NCBI GenBank assembly: GCA_026008535.1
Contig: BRKX01000015.1
Coordinates: 20,109,501 to 20,173,500, forward strand
Direction: 5' to 3'
Length of the DNA stretch: 64,000 bases
Source of the DNA: Perilla frutescens
Taxonomy: Eukaryota > Streptophyta > Magnoliopsida > Lamiales > Lamiaceae
Position numbers and translations under genes: made by a program. How positions within the stretch are numbered: the stretch's first letter is position 1; every line of letters starts with the position of its first letter. The notes under the pieces were generated by a model that saw nothing but the letters and a program-made list of their open reading frames with translations, did not search any database and was not told where the DNA came from. This document shows, piece by piece, positions 11,601 to 22,790 of this stretch.

Positions 11601-12139
11601 AAAACTTTGTTGAAGATGATGGAAAAAGCTGCAAATGTAGCAAGTTTGCTTAAGCAGTTTCAGAGCAAATTTAGAGCAAGTTTGAGAGAAAATTTGATTT
11701 ATGATTTTCATTCAAGTATCATAGCATTTGTCATTAGCATTTGTCATTCATGTTGTTATTCAGGTATTAAAACATTTAAGATATGCATGAAATTCAAGTA
11801 TTAGAGCAATTAGACTTCAAGTTTCAGAGCATTTTCTCATTCTTTCACTTGGGGCATGCTTTCATTCCAGTATTAGAGCATTTTTCATTCAAGCATCAGA
11901 TTATTCAACCATTTTTCATTCAAGTAACAGAGCATTATCAGAGCATTTAACTTAATCATACTTGAAGTAACAGAGTGTGAGCATTATAAGCATGGTCGAA
12001 ATGTATATTATATATATATATATATTCACTTTAAAGCATGTTGTATTTTCAAGAGTAGTTAAAACTACTAATATACTCCCTGAAAATTACTTCTTTGCTC
12101 CTTTTTCTTTCTGCTCAACTCTCCTTTTTCTTGAGCTCC
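11601..12139 (-). other. non-coding spacer between accessory ORF C and the PPT
   Basis: Plus strand shows a loose, degenerate repetition of TTCAAGTATCAGAGCATT-like units between about 11700 and 11960. No protein signature is seen. Confidence 0.55.
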
Positions 12140-13984
12140 TTACATCCTCCATGCTTCCACCTGAAGCCGATCTCCCCCCTCATGATGAATTTCTCTTTGA
12201 ATTTGATCCCAAAGAGTTAAGCATCCATCATCTATCTGTTCTTCTTTCCCCTTTTTGGCATCATCCAAAAGGTGGAATGGGTCGCATGATGGTAGGGACA
12301 AGTTTGGCAAGAAGGTGAACGCAGTTGCCATATTGTCATTATGAATTTAGGGAACTGAAGGAATTTTCATGGGTGAGGAGAGCCATGCATATGCTTCTTC
12401 AGTTGTCATGAACTGACCTGGAGCAGAGGTGAGAGATACTACTTACTCTCTGAAGTTTATTGATGCCAAGTTGTTGAAGATCTCATCGGTTGAAGGGATG
12501 GATGGATCATCAACGAAGGGTGAGCATGAGGAGTTGGCCGGTTTATTATCGGTAAGAGAAGCATCGGCTGGTATGCTCAGCTGGATTTGCTTGATCATCG
12601 AATCCATTATCTCTGAAAGCGTAGGTGGCGAGGAGAGTAGATGATTCATCCAGTTTCTACTCCATGTTCCTTCGTTGATCCAGAAAGTGGAGCCACGGGT
12701 GTGGATGAGGTGGAACATTGTTGACTCATCCAGTTGATATCGCCATATGTGGTACTACAGGTACCGCCGCAGTTGGTCGAATAGAGAGGAGTCTGTGTCT
12801 TTAACAAGACCGAACCAGCTTCTCAGCTGATGGTCTAGAACTGCTTCAAACTCAACCTCAATGGAGTCACGTTGGACTGACGGTAGAGGTTGGGAGTTGG
12901 CTGATATTGTAGGCCGATCACTCAGCCTTGAAATAGGTTCACTCTCAATCATCAGCTCTCTTTCGTCAGAGGAGCTGACGGGTGCCTCCAAAGGTGCCTT
13001 TCCACGATCTGAGTTGGAAGGCCCTTGTCGACGTGAATGCTTCGGGATTGGATGGCCGTAGATAGTGGGGAGCATGTCCCTTCTTTTGAGCAGTTCGCCA
13101 TTTGGGATGACCTCATCAAATTGGCTTTGAATGATATGGCTTATGCGACTCATAAACCCGATCTTTTCGTGAAATGAGCTAGTGGATGGGTTATAGGCCG
13201 CTCGCTCTACATTAGCTCGCAGTTGAGCAAGGATGAAAAAAGTACAGTTGGCTTTTCATCTGTAGTATAGAGCGGCTGTGAGATGGGCTTTGATGTCCGA
13301 GAAGTGGACTGTCTCAAAGTTGCCATGTAGGATATGGTCAGCGATATCCAAGAGTTGGAGGATATCATTTGGCATACTCTCCTTCAATCGATGTAAATAG
13401 TCATAGTGGTTGACGTGAGGAAGCTTCCAAGCATCCCATAATGCGTATTTGCAGGGCAATTACAGGGTCATCACATCTGGACCGTCGCCTGAAAGGTGAA
13501 GAGTAGACATCATCGTCTCTTTCGTCACTGTGATCGTCTTGCTCCGGATGGTAGAAACGATGTTGTCGCCAGAGATCGTTGCATTGTAGTAGAATTCTGC
13601 AACATGAGAAGGTAAGTTCTTGAGTGGCACGATCGTCAAAAATGGTAGCAGCCCAGTTGCCTCCAATGGCCTATAAATCCTTTTAAAGCTTTCGAAGCCG
13701 AGGGGTGCGTTAAGATACTATAGACTTAGAGTTTTATCTTTCTTCAACTTCTTAAGAAGTATATTTGCGTCGACCATCTGAAATGGGGGCTTCATATCTG
13801 CAAAAAGATGCTGTTTTAGTTTAGAGAGCAAGTGTTTAGGAGAGAGAAGACTTAGCAGATGATCAAAGCAAGAGAGAGAAAAGATTTGCAGATGATCGGA
13901 GCCTTCATCTCTGTGCACATATTTATTTAGCTTTGCATGCAGGAATCGAGGGCACTCGATTGCTTTTCTTAGCTGATCAGCCAT
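12140..13984 (-). pseudogene. accessory ORF C of copia II (third copy, most decayed)
   Basis: One minus-strand frame runs from the ATG at 13984 to about 12140 (~615 codons) with no frameshift but several in-frame stops (including near 13718, 13460, 13256, 12755, 12443 and 12340). Seen in order: a region with SKTITVTKETMMSTLHL that aligns with VRG..I.VT.E.L..MF.L in ORF A; an LRRYL-stop-YHIWRY block matching RYIYWFLWRH in A and RYFYWYNWRH in B; a WINEGTWSRNWM block matching WRREEEWSLWW in A; and an acidic C-terminus. The N-terminal part resembles the domain often annotated as putative plant transposon protein in SIRE-like elements (family inference). Function unknown. It has its own TATA-like box 150 bp upstream. 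Confidence 0.75.
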
Positions 13985-14133
13985 CCGATTTGATGGAGGA
14001 TTAGCTGAATTAATGAGGATTACATTTCAGCCATATGATGAAGAAGTAACTTTATGATCTTGTGGCTAAGAAGTAGTTTCTCTGAGAATTGGGTAGTTGC
14101 CATAAATAGCAAAATATTTTCTGCACATCTTGC

Positions 14134-14289
14134 TATTTATATCTCAGTAAGAAAGTATTTTCTTTTTCAAGTTTGAAGAGTTGATTTAATATCAACGCAG
14201 AGATATTAATTGCAGCATTGTGAGATAGAACCCTATTTTCAAATTGTAACCGTTTGAGTATAATATAAAAAATTTTATAATTGCAACGG
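14134..14289 (-). promoter_or_regulatory. candidate promoter of accessory ORF C
   Basis: Minus strand has TATAAATAG (14134-14143) about 150 bp before the ATG. Further upstream are ACCGTT (14249-14254, plus strand) and CAACGG (14284-14289). The same motif set precedes ORFs A and B. Activity is inferred only. Confidence 0.5.
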
Positions 14290-14338
14290 TAAGAATGTAA
14301 TTATGATAAGCTTTAAAAAAAATAAAACTTATCCTGAT

Positions 14339-16322
14339 TCAGTTGGGATACAGTCCAACTGATTTGGCGGCTTTGGCGGTTGAATGATCAGTTGAGTCTC
14401 GCTTCTCAGTTGTCGCTGAGGAACTGGCTGAAGTTGAAGCTGTATTTGAACTGAATTGATCAGTTGCTTGGCTCTCAGTGGACAGTTTCCGCTTCTTGAA
14501 GGGCTTAGCTGGACTAGCTGCACTGCTTCCTTGGGATGCAATTGTGGTCTTTGGTGGTTCAGGCCTTGCAGTTCTCCGGGCTTGGTGAAGATGAAGCTGG
14601 ATGGCAACTGACGAGTTTTTCATCCTTTGACTAAGGGATTAGGAAGTTTCCTTTGGTGATGATCGAAACTGATCATTTTTCATAGGCAGTTGCATGTCTT
14701 TTGAGCTTGATGTGAGCAGTGGAGTGACATAGCTCTTAGATAGAAGGCTTGGTGATGTGGCAGTGTCTTCATCATCACTATCGCTCTTGTCAGCACGCCT
14801 TGGAATCTTCTGGGTAGCCACAGCTTCAGTTTGTGATAGATGTGGTTCTATCTTTTCAATGACCGGTGGAGTTTGTCGGGATGGCTCAGCTGACTGACTT
14901 GATAGATTATCAAAGTTCAGTTTTCGATAAAGCGAGCCAGTTGGGCAGCTGACTGGTTGATCTGCAGTTCCAACTGCTTGAGGCACGATGCTGGTCTTGA
15001 TTTCTGCTAAAGGCGGTGGCTGGAATCTTGTTGACAATCCGGTGACGCATGATGTGCTGGACTTGCACAATGGTTGGAGAAAATGGATTTGATGAACCTA
15101 TCCATTTGATGCTCCAAGTTTCTTCTCGTTGCCAATAGCTCATGCCGTGAAAGGCAGTTAGCAGAAAATGAGACTAGATGGACATAGAATGTCTCCAGTT
15201 ATACCAATAGAAATACCGGTGGAGTTGTTTGAACAACTCTTGGTCACGTTGTGCAACAAAGGCAAAGTGATTGAGAAGGAGATTGGTTACTTCCTTTTGT
15301 ACACCTTTGACTGTATATTCACCACTATAAAAAGTGTGAATATTCTCTTCAGTCAGCTGGAGAGGAGGGCATGTACTTCTGAAGTAGTCCGCTCCGTAGT
15401 TTGGATGAGGGATTCCACTGAATAGAATAAGCTCATCTGGATCAGAGCAAACCTGGAAATTAACTGGTGATCCGTTCTTTGATTTTGGAGACTGAACGGC
15501 GTAGGCGGTTGAGTTGCTCAATGAGTGGTTGCCTGTCTTGGCTTTGGCTTTTCTCTTTTTCTTTAGCGACTGAAGATGAGCAGTTCCTTTCTTGGGAATC
15601 CAGTCAGAGATAAGAACTGGCAGTGACTCATCATTTGGAAGCTTCAGCAGGTCTTCAAGCATTTTACTCATTCTTAGAACAAGTCCAACCTTGGACTCAA
15701 ATTTACCAGAGTTCTTTGAGTCAGAGGCCTTGATGACTTGATGTTTGAATTGATGAAAGACAAATTCTACCCAGTTCGTTTGTCGCCCTTCAGTAAGGTG
15801 AATCATAACCTTGTATCTCTCTTGGGTGAGTTGACTCAGGCTTCCAATGGCCCCGAACATCATCTTGTTCGTTATTTCAAGTAGAACTCCATACTCGGGC
15901 TTCAGGTCAATTTTAGCAGTTGTAAAACTGAATTGCTTGTCGCAGGTTGAAGCTTTCCATTTTCACCAGTGCAATTCAGCAGATTCCTTTAGATCTTGAG
16001 CGGATGAACCTTTCTGTGAGAGTTGGAACACTTCTGCAATTGTCCTTTCAGTGATTTGAAGCGGTCGTCCTTGAATCACTGATGACACTTTCTTTCCATC
16101 TGCAGATAATTTTGCTTGAAGCAAAAATTCACTCACCAAATATTGTCTAAAGAACTTTGGTGGTGTTTCCAGGTAGTAAAGAATTTCTGTCTTGTGAAGA
16201 TTGAACAGAAGGATTGGGTTGTTTGATTCATTTAGAATCAATTGAAATTTCTTTCTACCAAGAAATTTACCTCTCATAAGCTGTTCTTTGAAGGAATTTG
16301 AAGATCTGGATAATTCGGCCAT
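14339..16322 (-). pseudogene. accessory ORF B of copia II (second copy)
   Basis: Starts at the ATG at 16322. The frame runs to about 15060 with in-frame stops at 15963-15965 and 15174-15176, shifts once near 15060-15070, and continues to 14339 with a stop at 14639. Total about 660 codons. N-terminal region: FRQYLVSEFLLQAKL, then IQGRPLQITERTIAEVFQL. Middle: GIPHPNYGADYFRSTCPP followed by ENIHTFYSGE, and HRYFYWYNWRH then FHGMSYWQREETWSIKW. C-terminal: Ser/Thr/Pro-rich with a basic KPFKKRKL that looks like a nuclear localisation signal. These blocks align in order with ORF A, so A and B are diverged duplicates. No enzyme motif is seen. The function is unknown; a capsid-, envelope- or nuclear-import-related accessory role would be speculation. 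Confidence 0.82.
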
Positions 16323-16423
16323 CTTTGGGGTTGGCTGAGATTTTGGGAATTTAAGATCTTTTGAGAAAGTTTTAGAGATTGTAGAAGGAGGGGACTTTTT
16401 GAGAGGTTTGGAAGAGAGGGGCT

Positions 16424-16538
16424 GTTTATAAGTGTTTGGACAGGCTTATAGATTTATTGGTTGGATTAGTACTAGCCTCTGATCTCTTTTGGTCGTTGGC
16501 AATTAATGAATTTCACACGTATCATTGTTTTGCAACGG
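16424..16538 (-). promoter_or_regulatory. candidate promoter of accessory ORF B
   Basis: Minus strand TATAAAC (16424-16430) lies about 100 bp upstream of the ORF B ATG. CAACGG (plus 16533-16538) and an ACGT core (about 16518) lie upstream of it. The arrangement parallels those of ORFs A and C. Confidence 0.45.
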
Positions 16539-16683
16539 TCAAAATTTCAAAATAAATGTGAGGCTTAACATTTATTTGAAATAAAAAGAACTTTTATAAA
16601 TATATCAAAAGATATAATTACAAACTGATTAACAAGAAGTACACTTAGGGCTTTTCTAATCAGGTTTTAACTTGATCAGTCAC

Positions 16684-18900
16684 TTAGTCCTTCTTGTGAT
16701 CAGTTTTCCTTTTCTTAGCCAGCGGTTCATGGAGATCCTCTTCTCCATCCTCATCACTGCTTTCTGACTCCGTTTCAGCTGACTGGAGCCTTGGATGGGC
16801 TTGCAGCTGCTTGATCTGCTCAGTGTCCAGTTTAACCTGTTGCTACAGGGAGTGGATCAGCTCTTCATAATACGGAGGGAGCTGGACTATCGAACTGCTT
16901 GGCTGAGCCATGAACTGTACTGCTCTAGAGTCCACTTCCTCTCCCGCTTCAGTTCCAACAAGTTCCTCGCAAGGAACTGTGTGGGATATTTCTTCCGCTT
17001 CCATACTTGTTTGGTAGATAAGTTGTTCATTTCTTTGATCAGCTGACTTGTCTGTAAGAGCTGGCTCTGGATCAACTGGAGGAATAGATGATGTGATTTA
17101 TCTCTCAGCAGTTGGATCTGGTGAGGTAGCTGTCTGGGTTTCAACTGTCTTTTCAAATTGATGAGTCTTCTCAGCTGATTCTTCAGACTCTTCAGGAATT
17201 ATGTTAATTTCAACTTCAACTTCATGAGGAGGTTTCTCAGGGTGAAGTTCTCTCATCACCTCATCAATGATATCATCCTCTGAGTTATATATTTGATCGT
17301 TCACGGCAGTTGATGGCTGTCCAGTTTGATGGCTTTGTGATTTCTTCATTAATTGATTGAATAGCCATTTGTGTTGAACATGGGGATGCGACCATCTTTC
17401 TCGTTCCATTTCTGTAGTGATGACTGGCAATGTTAAGCTTTGAATCTTGCACAGTTCATCAAACACGTCCTTCATCGATCCTTCAGCTGGATTTGAGCAC
17501 TTTTTCCTCAGTTATAGCTGCCTTATAAGGTGTTTACCTTTAGTGATACTTGCGTTCTCGCTGTCCGTCCACCATAGGCTCCATTCTTCCTCTCGCCTCC
17601 AGAAACTCATCCCATGGAATGCGAGCAATGAGAGAAAAGGCTTTGACTGATATACATGTCTCCATAAAAACCAGTATATGTACCTGGTCAAGATATGATA
17701 GAGTTCCTCATGGCCAGTTAGTTCCTGGGCAAAGTGTTGAGCCATATACTTTTGTGTGGTTTCATCAGCCCATTTCTTCACAGACTCTCCTTGTGAGTAG
17801 GCTCTTATATTTTCTTCAACTTGGGCCATTGGTGGGCACGTCATTTGGAAGTAATCAGCTCCAGCCCCTTTGTGAGGAATCCCTCTTGCAGGGATTATAT
17901 CTTCTGGATTTTCACACGAAGCTGTATCTGCAACAGTTAAATTTGCTGGGATTGTTGGATCTTGTATAGGGCTTGATTCCTTCCTCCTTGATTGAGAAAG
18001 CAAGAACTTTCTCCTTTTTGGTTGACCAGCTTGTTTCTTCTTTGGAGCTGATCTGACAGCTGTTTGCCTAGCTGATTGTCTGATGATATCAGTTCTGGTG
18101 GCAATTGAGCTTTGTTGCCTGAATTTATGAGCTATTGGTATGTCATCATCAGAGTCATCAGTAACTGGCTTCTTTCCCTTGCCTTCAGCTACAGGCTTCT
18201 TTCTCCTTTGCTGATCAGTTTGTTCAGGATCAATCTCCACAATTTTGAGGGGTTTCCAAATGAAGTCATTACTGACTATGGATTTAAACTCTGTTTCCTC
18301 AGCCATCTGAGGAAACTGCTTCTCCAAAATAATGCTGACTTGACTGATATATCCAATTCGTTGAGGGAATTTCTCACCATCCCAGCTTCTCTCAATGATA
18401 TCAACATACCTCTTCAGTTGTTCAAAGAAATATTGTGCTCAGTTGATCTGTATTCGGTTGTAGATGGCGGCGCAGATTTTGTACTTTGTCGCTGACATTT
18501 CAGACTGACTGTCAGTTGTTCCTACCATTATCTTTGAGGTAATGGCAGCGAGCACCTCGAATTCATCTTGCAGTTTTGAGATGAGATGATTGCTCTTGTA
18601 TGGTTGAGTTTCGCCTTCCTTTTTCCAGAATTCATAAGCTTTCTGGAAATTGACTTGAACGTCATCCAGCTTGAGTCCGTTGCTGGGTAGATCGAACATG
18701 TTACTCAGAGACTCAGCTGTCACAATAATGACTTGTCCTCTTACTTCTGATCGGATTTCTTTGGGAGGGGAAGCTTTACAGGCTTGAAGGAATCTGGCTG
18801 GATTGAAAAACTTGTCTCTGTCGAGTTTTTCACAGAATACTGTAGAATCTTCTCCGGACTGACGGAAATTGAATCTTCTGTGAATTGGGTTTTGAGCCAT
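16684..18900 (-). pseudogene. accessory ORF A of copia II (first copy, best preserved)
   Basis: A single minus-strand frame of 739 codons runs from the ATG at 18900 to TAA at 16684-16686. It has no frameshift; four in-frame stops interrupt it (18439-18441, 17512-17514, 17098-17100, about 16848). N-terminus: FFNPARFLQACKAS, then VRGQVIIVTAESLSNMFDL, similar to the putative plant transposon protein region of SIRE-type 3' ORFs. Then a basic KKKQAGQPKRRKF stretch. Then GIPHKGAGADYFQMTCPP with ENIRAYSQGE, RYIYWFLWRH and FHGMSFWRREEEWSLWW. The C-terminal third is acidic and Gln-rich and ends LAKKRKTDHKKD, a likely nuclear localisation signal. It lies downstream of RNase H in the sense of pol, where SIRE1 carries its env-like ORF; no membrane segment or signal peptide is evident here. 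Confidence 0.85.
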
Positions 18901-18987
18901 AATCCTTTGAGGAGAGAGTAATTTGGGATACTGAGAAATTGATCTTTCAGAGCTGAAGAGTTTTTGTTTATGATGAGATATAGATAG

Positions 18988-20560
18988 TGATGCGAGATAT
19001 TTACTCTCCACAATGGTTTCAATATTTATAAAACTCGTGTCATGCCTACAAGTGTATAAGCATATGATTGTAGATATGATGATACGAGATCGATCCACAG
19101 GGAAAAGGAATTAAATATGAAAATGCGAGTACCACGACGATAGATTGATGAAATATCTAGACTATGAATAGATGAGGGGTGATTATCATAACACAAAACC
19201 AACACATAAACTAAATAATGCAATACTAAACAACAATAATAAACAATCTAAATAGCAAATGAAATAAACAATACCAACAAGAAAGAGATATTTGAAGATG
19301 ATAAATAAGGGCAAAACTCTAGGATATGGATTCACAACATTCCTCTTGATCTTATGCTAAGTTCATAGATAGGAAGACCACGAATATAGAAGGAGCATCT
19401 CTCGAATATCTCCTTAATTGCGAATGCGACAAGGATGGCTATCTCTAACACATTCCAAGGTCGCACCTACCAAAGGCTCTAAGGGGTCACATTTCCTTCC
19501 ACATATTCGACATTCAATGAAGAGTACAAATACATAGATTCAATCCATACATGCTTATGATCACAAGATTGACTAGATGCATGTGATTCAAACATTTGAT
19601 GTTAAATGAATGCCACTTCAAACAACACCATACAAGAACTAGCAAAGATTGAAATCTTGACAAAACACACCCATAGATTAAACCCTAGTCAAGAACAAGA
19701 TTCACATTGTTTCTCCACATCCTAGAGCCCTAAGGCTCTAGCCAACCATATTTACAACAAAATCAAGAATACAAAAGGAAGAATCAAAATCCATTCCAAG
19801 TACAAGAGTAAAAGAGGGAAGGAGAAGATAAAACCCAATGTTGAACAATCTCCTTCAATCCCTTGGCTTGAATCCTCAAATGGATGGATGGATCTTCCTT
19901 CTTCTTCTTGATCTTCAAAAATCCCCAAATGTAGTGTTTCTTCAAGTGTATTTCGAGTGGGAGAAGTGTTGGTTTTTTTTCTTTGAAACCCCCAATAGAT
20001 ATATAAAGTAATGGACCAATAATTGGATGCCAAAAGTCAACTTTCAATTCCGTCAGTCCGAAATGTGACCCCAGGTGCTAGAGCTTTGGGGTCGGGCTTT
20101 GCAGTGTATTAGAAATGCGACCCCAGGTGCTAGGGCTTTTGGGTCAGGCTTTGCAGTGTATTTGAAATGTGACCCTAGGTACTAGGGCTTTTGGGTCGGG
20201 CTTTCAACAAAGAAAAACTCCTCTCTGAAGTGCTCTACAGTGCGACCCATGAGTAGCTTTTTGGGGTCGGGCTTTGCAGTGTATTTGAAATGCGACCCCA
20301 GTTGCTAGGGCTTTGGGGTCGTGTTTTAGCTTGTGTCTTGGTTTTCTTGTCCTTTGCTCGTCTTTGTGCTACCTTTTCGATCCAATTCATGAACTTGACT
20401 TATTTTGCATTGTTTGAACCCAAAAACTCCCTAAATTGGTCACATTACACCAAACATAAGATTTAAACAATATTAACAATATTTACAACACATATACATG
20501 ATAACCAAGTGCAAATGCACTCAAAATGAGTGCAAATGAGTGCAATTTATGCACTCATCA
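18988..20560 (-). mobile_element. solo LTR (gypsy-like, 1573 bp) in the leader of accessory ORF A
   Basis: Flanked by a perfect 5-bp duplication GATAG (18983-18987 and 20561-20565). Minus strand begins TGATGAGTGCATAAATTGCA and ends CTCGCATCA, giving TGATG...CATCA ends. No internal coding region or primer site is present, so it is a solo LTR left by recombination. It sits 87 bp upstream of the ORF A ATG and separates that ORF from its TATA-like box. The gypsy assignment is from general look only. Confidence 0.82.
20061..20327. repeat. ~51-bp tandem repeat inside the solo LTR
   Basis: A unit of about 51-52 bp with GCGACCCCAGGTGCTAGGGC and GGGTCGGGCTTTGCAGTG repeats about four to five times; one unit is interrupted by unrelated sequence at about 20207-20250. 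Confidence 0.85.
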
Positions 20561-20620
20561 GATAGAAAATGATAGATCTTCAGTAAAAATCAGGAAGCTT
20601 ATCTCGAGTATTCAGCCGCC

Positions 20621-20803
20621 TTATTTATATAGAGAAATTGGGCTTCATCCAACAGTTGTGACGCTTGGTATGCCCAATAGTCAATGGTCGGATTAACTCA
20701 ATCATCCCGTCGATTGGCCTTTCAATTCTGTCCGTTGGGGATAAATGAAAGAAGAGAGGGAAAGTTCAACGGTAATATTTGAGTGACACGTGTTTTTACC
20801 GTT
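20621..20803 (-). promoter_or_regulatory. candidate promoter of accessory ORF A (now separated by the solo LTR)
   Basis: Minus strand TATATAAATAA (20621-20631) would lie about 145 bp from the ORF A start if the solo LTR and its duplication are subtracted. Upstream are CAACGG (20767-20772), a G-box-like GACACGTG (20785-20792) and ACCGTT (20798-20803). It is the same layout as for ORFs B and C. Confidence 0.5.
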
Positions 20804-21251
20804 TCTAATATTGAAATTTGAACTTATCTTTTCTCTCTAGCAGTTTCTCCTTGGCTTGAAACTGATTACGTCATCAATTGGCTTCCACTATAACTGATGA
20901 TCCTTATGTTGATCAATTTCAACTGAGATGTCTTTTCATCTGTTCAGAATTGGTCTTGACCGCTTAGACCTTTATTCAGCTGCTTCCCAGTTCAGCTGGT
21001 CTTTGAACTGACATCTCCTTTTGATTTGACTTCAGTTCCTAGTACTCCTTCATCAGTTTGATCAATTTTGCAGCTTGTATGTTCAGCATAACTGACTGGA
21101 TCATCAGTTTGAGCGACTGAACTGATGATTTAGTTGAACTGATGGAGTAAACTGATAATCTCCAGTTTATTTTTCTCTTAGCAGCTTCTTGCCTTTACTT
21201 CAAACTGATGGCTTTTGTGGCCAACTGATCAGTTTCTCGCCCTTTTTTGAT
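20804..21251 (-). other. spacer between RNase H and the first accessory module
   Basis: No coding signature seen. It is very rich in CAGTT/AACTG pentamers, like the rest of this element. Confidence 0.55.
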
Positions 21252-22790
21252 TCAGTTTCTCTCTTCAGCTGGAGTGGTCCCTTGGCCTTTTTCCTCCAGT
21301 TTATCATCTTCATCCTGTGATGCTAGCTCCAGCAGTCCCAACTGTATGCATAGCTCCATAAACCTTGCTTCAGGCAATGGTTTGGTGAAGATGTCAGCGA
21401 TCTGCTTCTCAGTACTGACATATTTGATGCATATGTCTTTCTTCTCGATGTGATCTCTGATGAAGTGATGCCTTATGTCAATGTGCTTAGTTCTTGAATG
21501 CAGAACTGGATTCTGAGATTTCGCAATTGCACTATTGTTGTCATAGTAGATAGGCACTTCTTCAGTTTCAACTTTGCAGTCCTTCAACTATTGCTTCATC
21601 CAGAGTATCTGAGCACAGCAACTTCCAGCAGCCTACATATTCTGCTTCAGTTGTTGACGTGGCAACTGAGTGTTGCTTCTTGCTAAACCAAGATATCAGT
21701 TTGCTTCCCAGAAACTGACATGTTCCACTAGTACTTTTTCTGTCGATTTTGCATCCACCAAAGTCTGAGTCTGAATAACCAATTAGGCTCAAACTGTCAT
21801 CTCTGGGATACCATAGTCCAAGATTTATGGTTCCTTTGAGATATTTGGTAATCCTCTTAGCTGCTTCGAGGTGGCTCTTCTTTGGATTAGCTTGAAACCG
21901 TGCGCATAGTCCGACTGAATAAAAGATGTCTGGCCGGCTAGCTGTTAAGTAAAGTAGCGACCCAATGATTCCTCTGTAATATGTTTGGCTAACTGATTCT
22001 TCTTCTTCGTCGAGAGTTAGCTAAACTGATGTGTTCATAGGAATCTTGAGAGTTTTTCCTTTGCTTACTCCAAACTTCTTGACTAGCTCATTGGTGTACT
22101 TCGCCTGGCTGATAAAGATTCCATCTTTCAGCTCCTTCACTTGGAATTCTAGGAAGAATGTCATTTCTCCCATCATGCTCATCTCAAATTCGTTTTGCAT
22201 CAGTTGAGCGAATCGTGCGCATAGATCTTTACTTTTTTATCCAAAAATTATGTCATCCACATAAATTTGAACCATTAAGATCTCAGTTGATCGTTCTATT
22301 CGGAATAGAGTTCGATCAAAGACTCCCTTTTGAAACCCATTTTTCAGCAAAAATGTTGTTAGAGTTTCATACCACGCTCTAGGAGCTTGCTTCAGTCCAT
22401 ATAGGGCTTTCTTCAGTTTGAAGACTTGATCACCAATTTCAAAGCCTAGCGATTGCTCGATATATACGTCCTCCTTGAGCATTCCTTGAAGAAAAGCACT
22501 CTTGACATCCATCTAGTAGACTGTGAAGTTGAAGTGCGCTGCATAGGCTAGGAACAGTCTGATGGCTTCCAATCTTGCAACTGGCGCGAATGTCTTATCA
22601 AAGTCGATTCCTTCACTTTGTGAGTATCCTTTCGCTACCAGTCTAGCCTTGTTCCTTGTGATCACTCCTTGTTCATCCAGTTTGTTGTGAAAGACCCATT
22701 TTGTACCAATGACCTTTTAGGTTTTTGGCCTATCAACAAAAAACTATACGTCATTTCTTGTGAACTGGTTCAGTTCTTCTTGCATAGCTA
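21252..22790 (-). pseudogene. reverse transcriptase and RNase H of copia II, broken
   Basis: RT blocks are readable from about 22790 to 21830. The segment 22512-22237 has MDVKSAFLQGML, KKALYGLKQAPRAWY and the YVDD catalytic pair (IYVDDIIFG). Stops break the flanks (for example near 22512 and 22237). RNase H has the SDSDFGGC block with catalytic Asp (21790-21568), then a frameshift near 21640. After it come the YYDNNSAI block and the terminal HSRTKHIDIRHHFIRDH / IADIFTKPL (21587-21252). The copia order RT then RNase H is kept. Not functional. Confidence 0.9.

Noticed and set aside
12001..14300. A host protein-coding gene on the plus strand (for example 11977-12318)
   Set aside because: Plus-strand frames here are shadows; the minus-strand frame aligns with accessory ORFs A and B.
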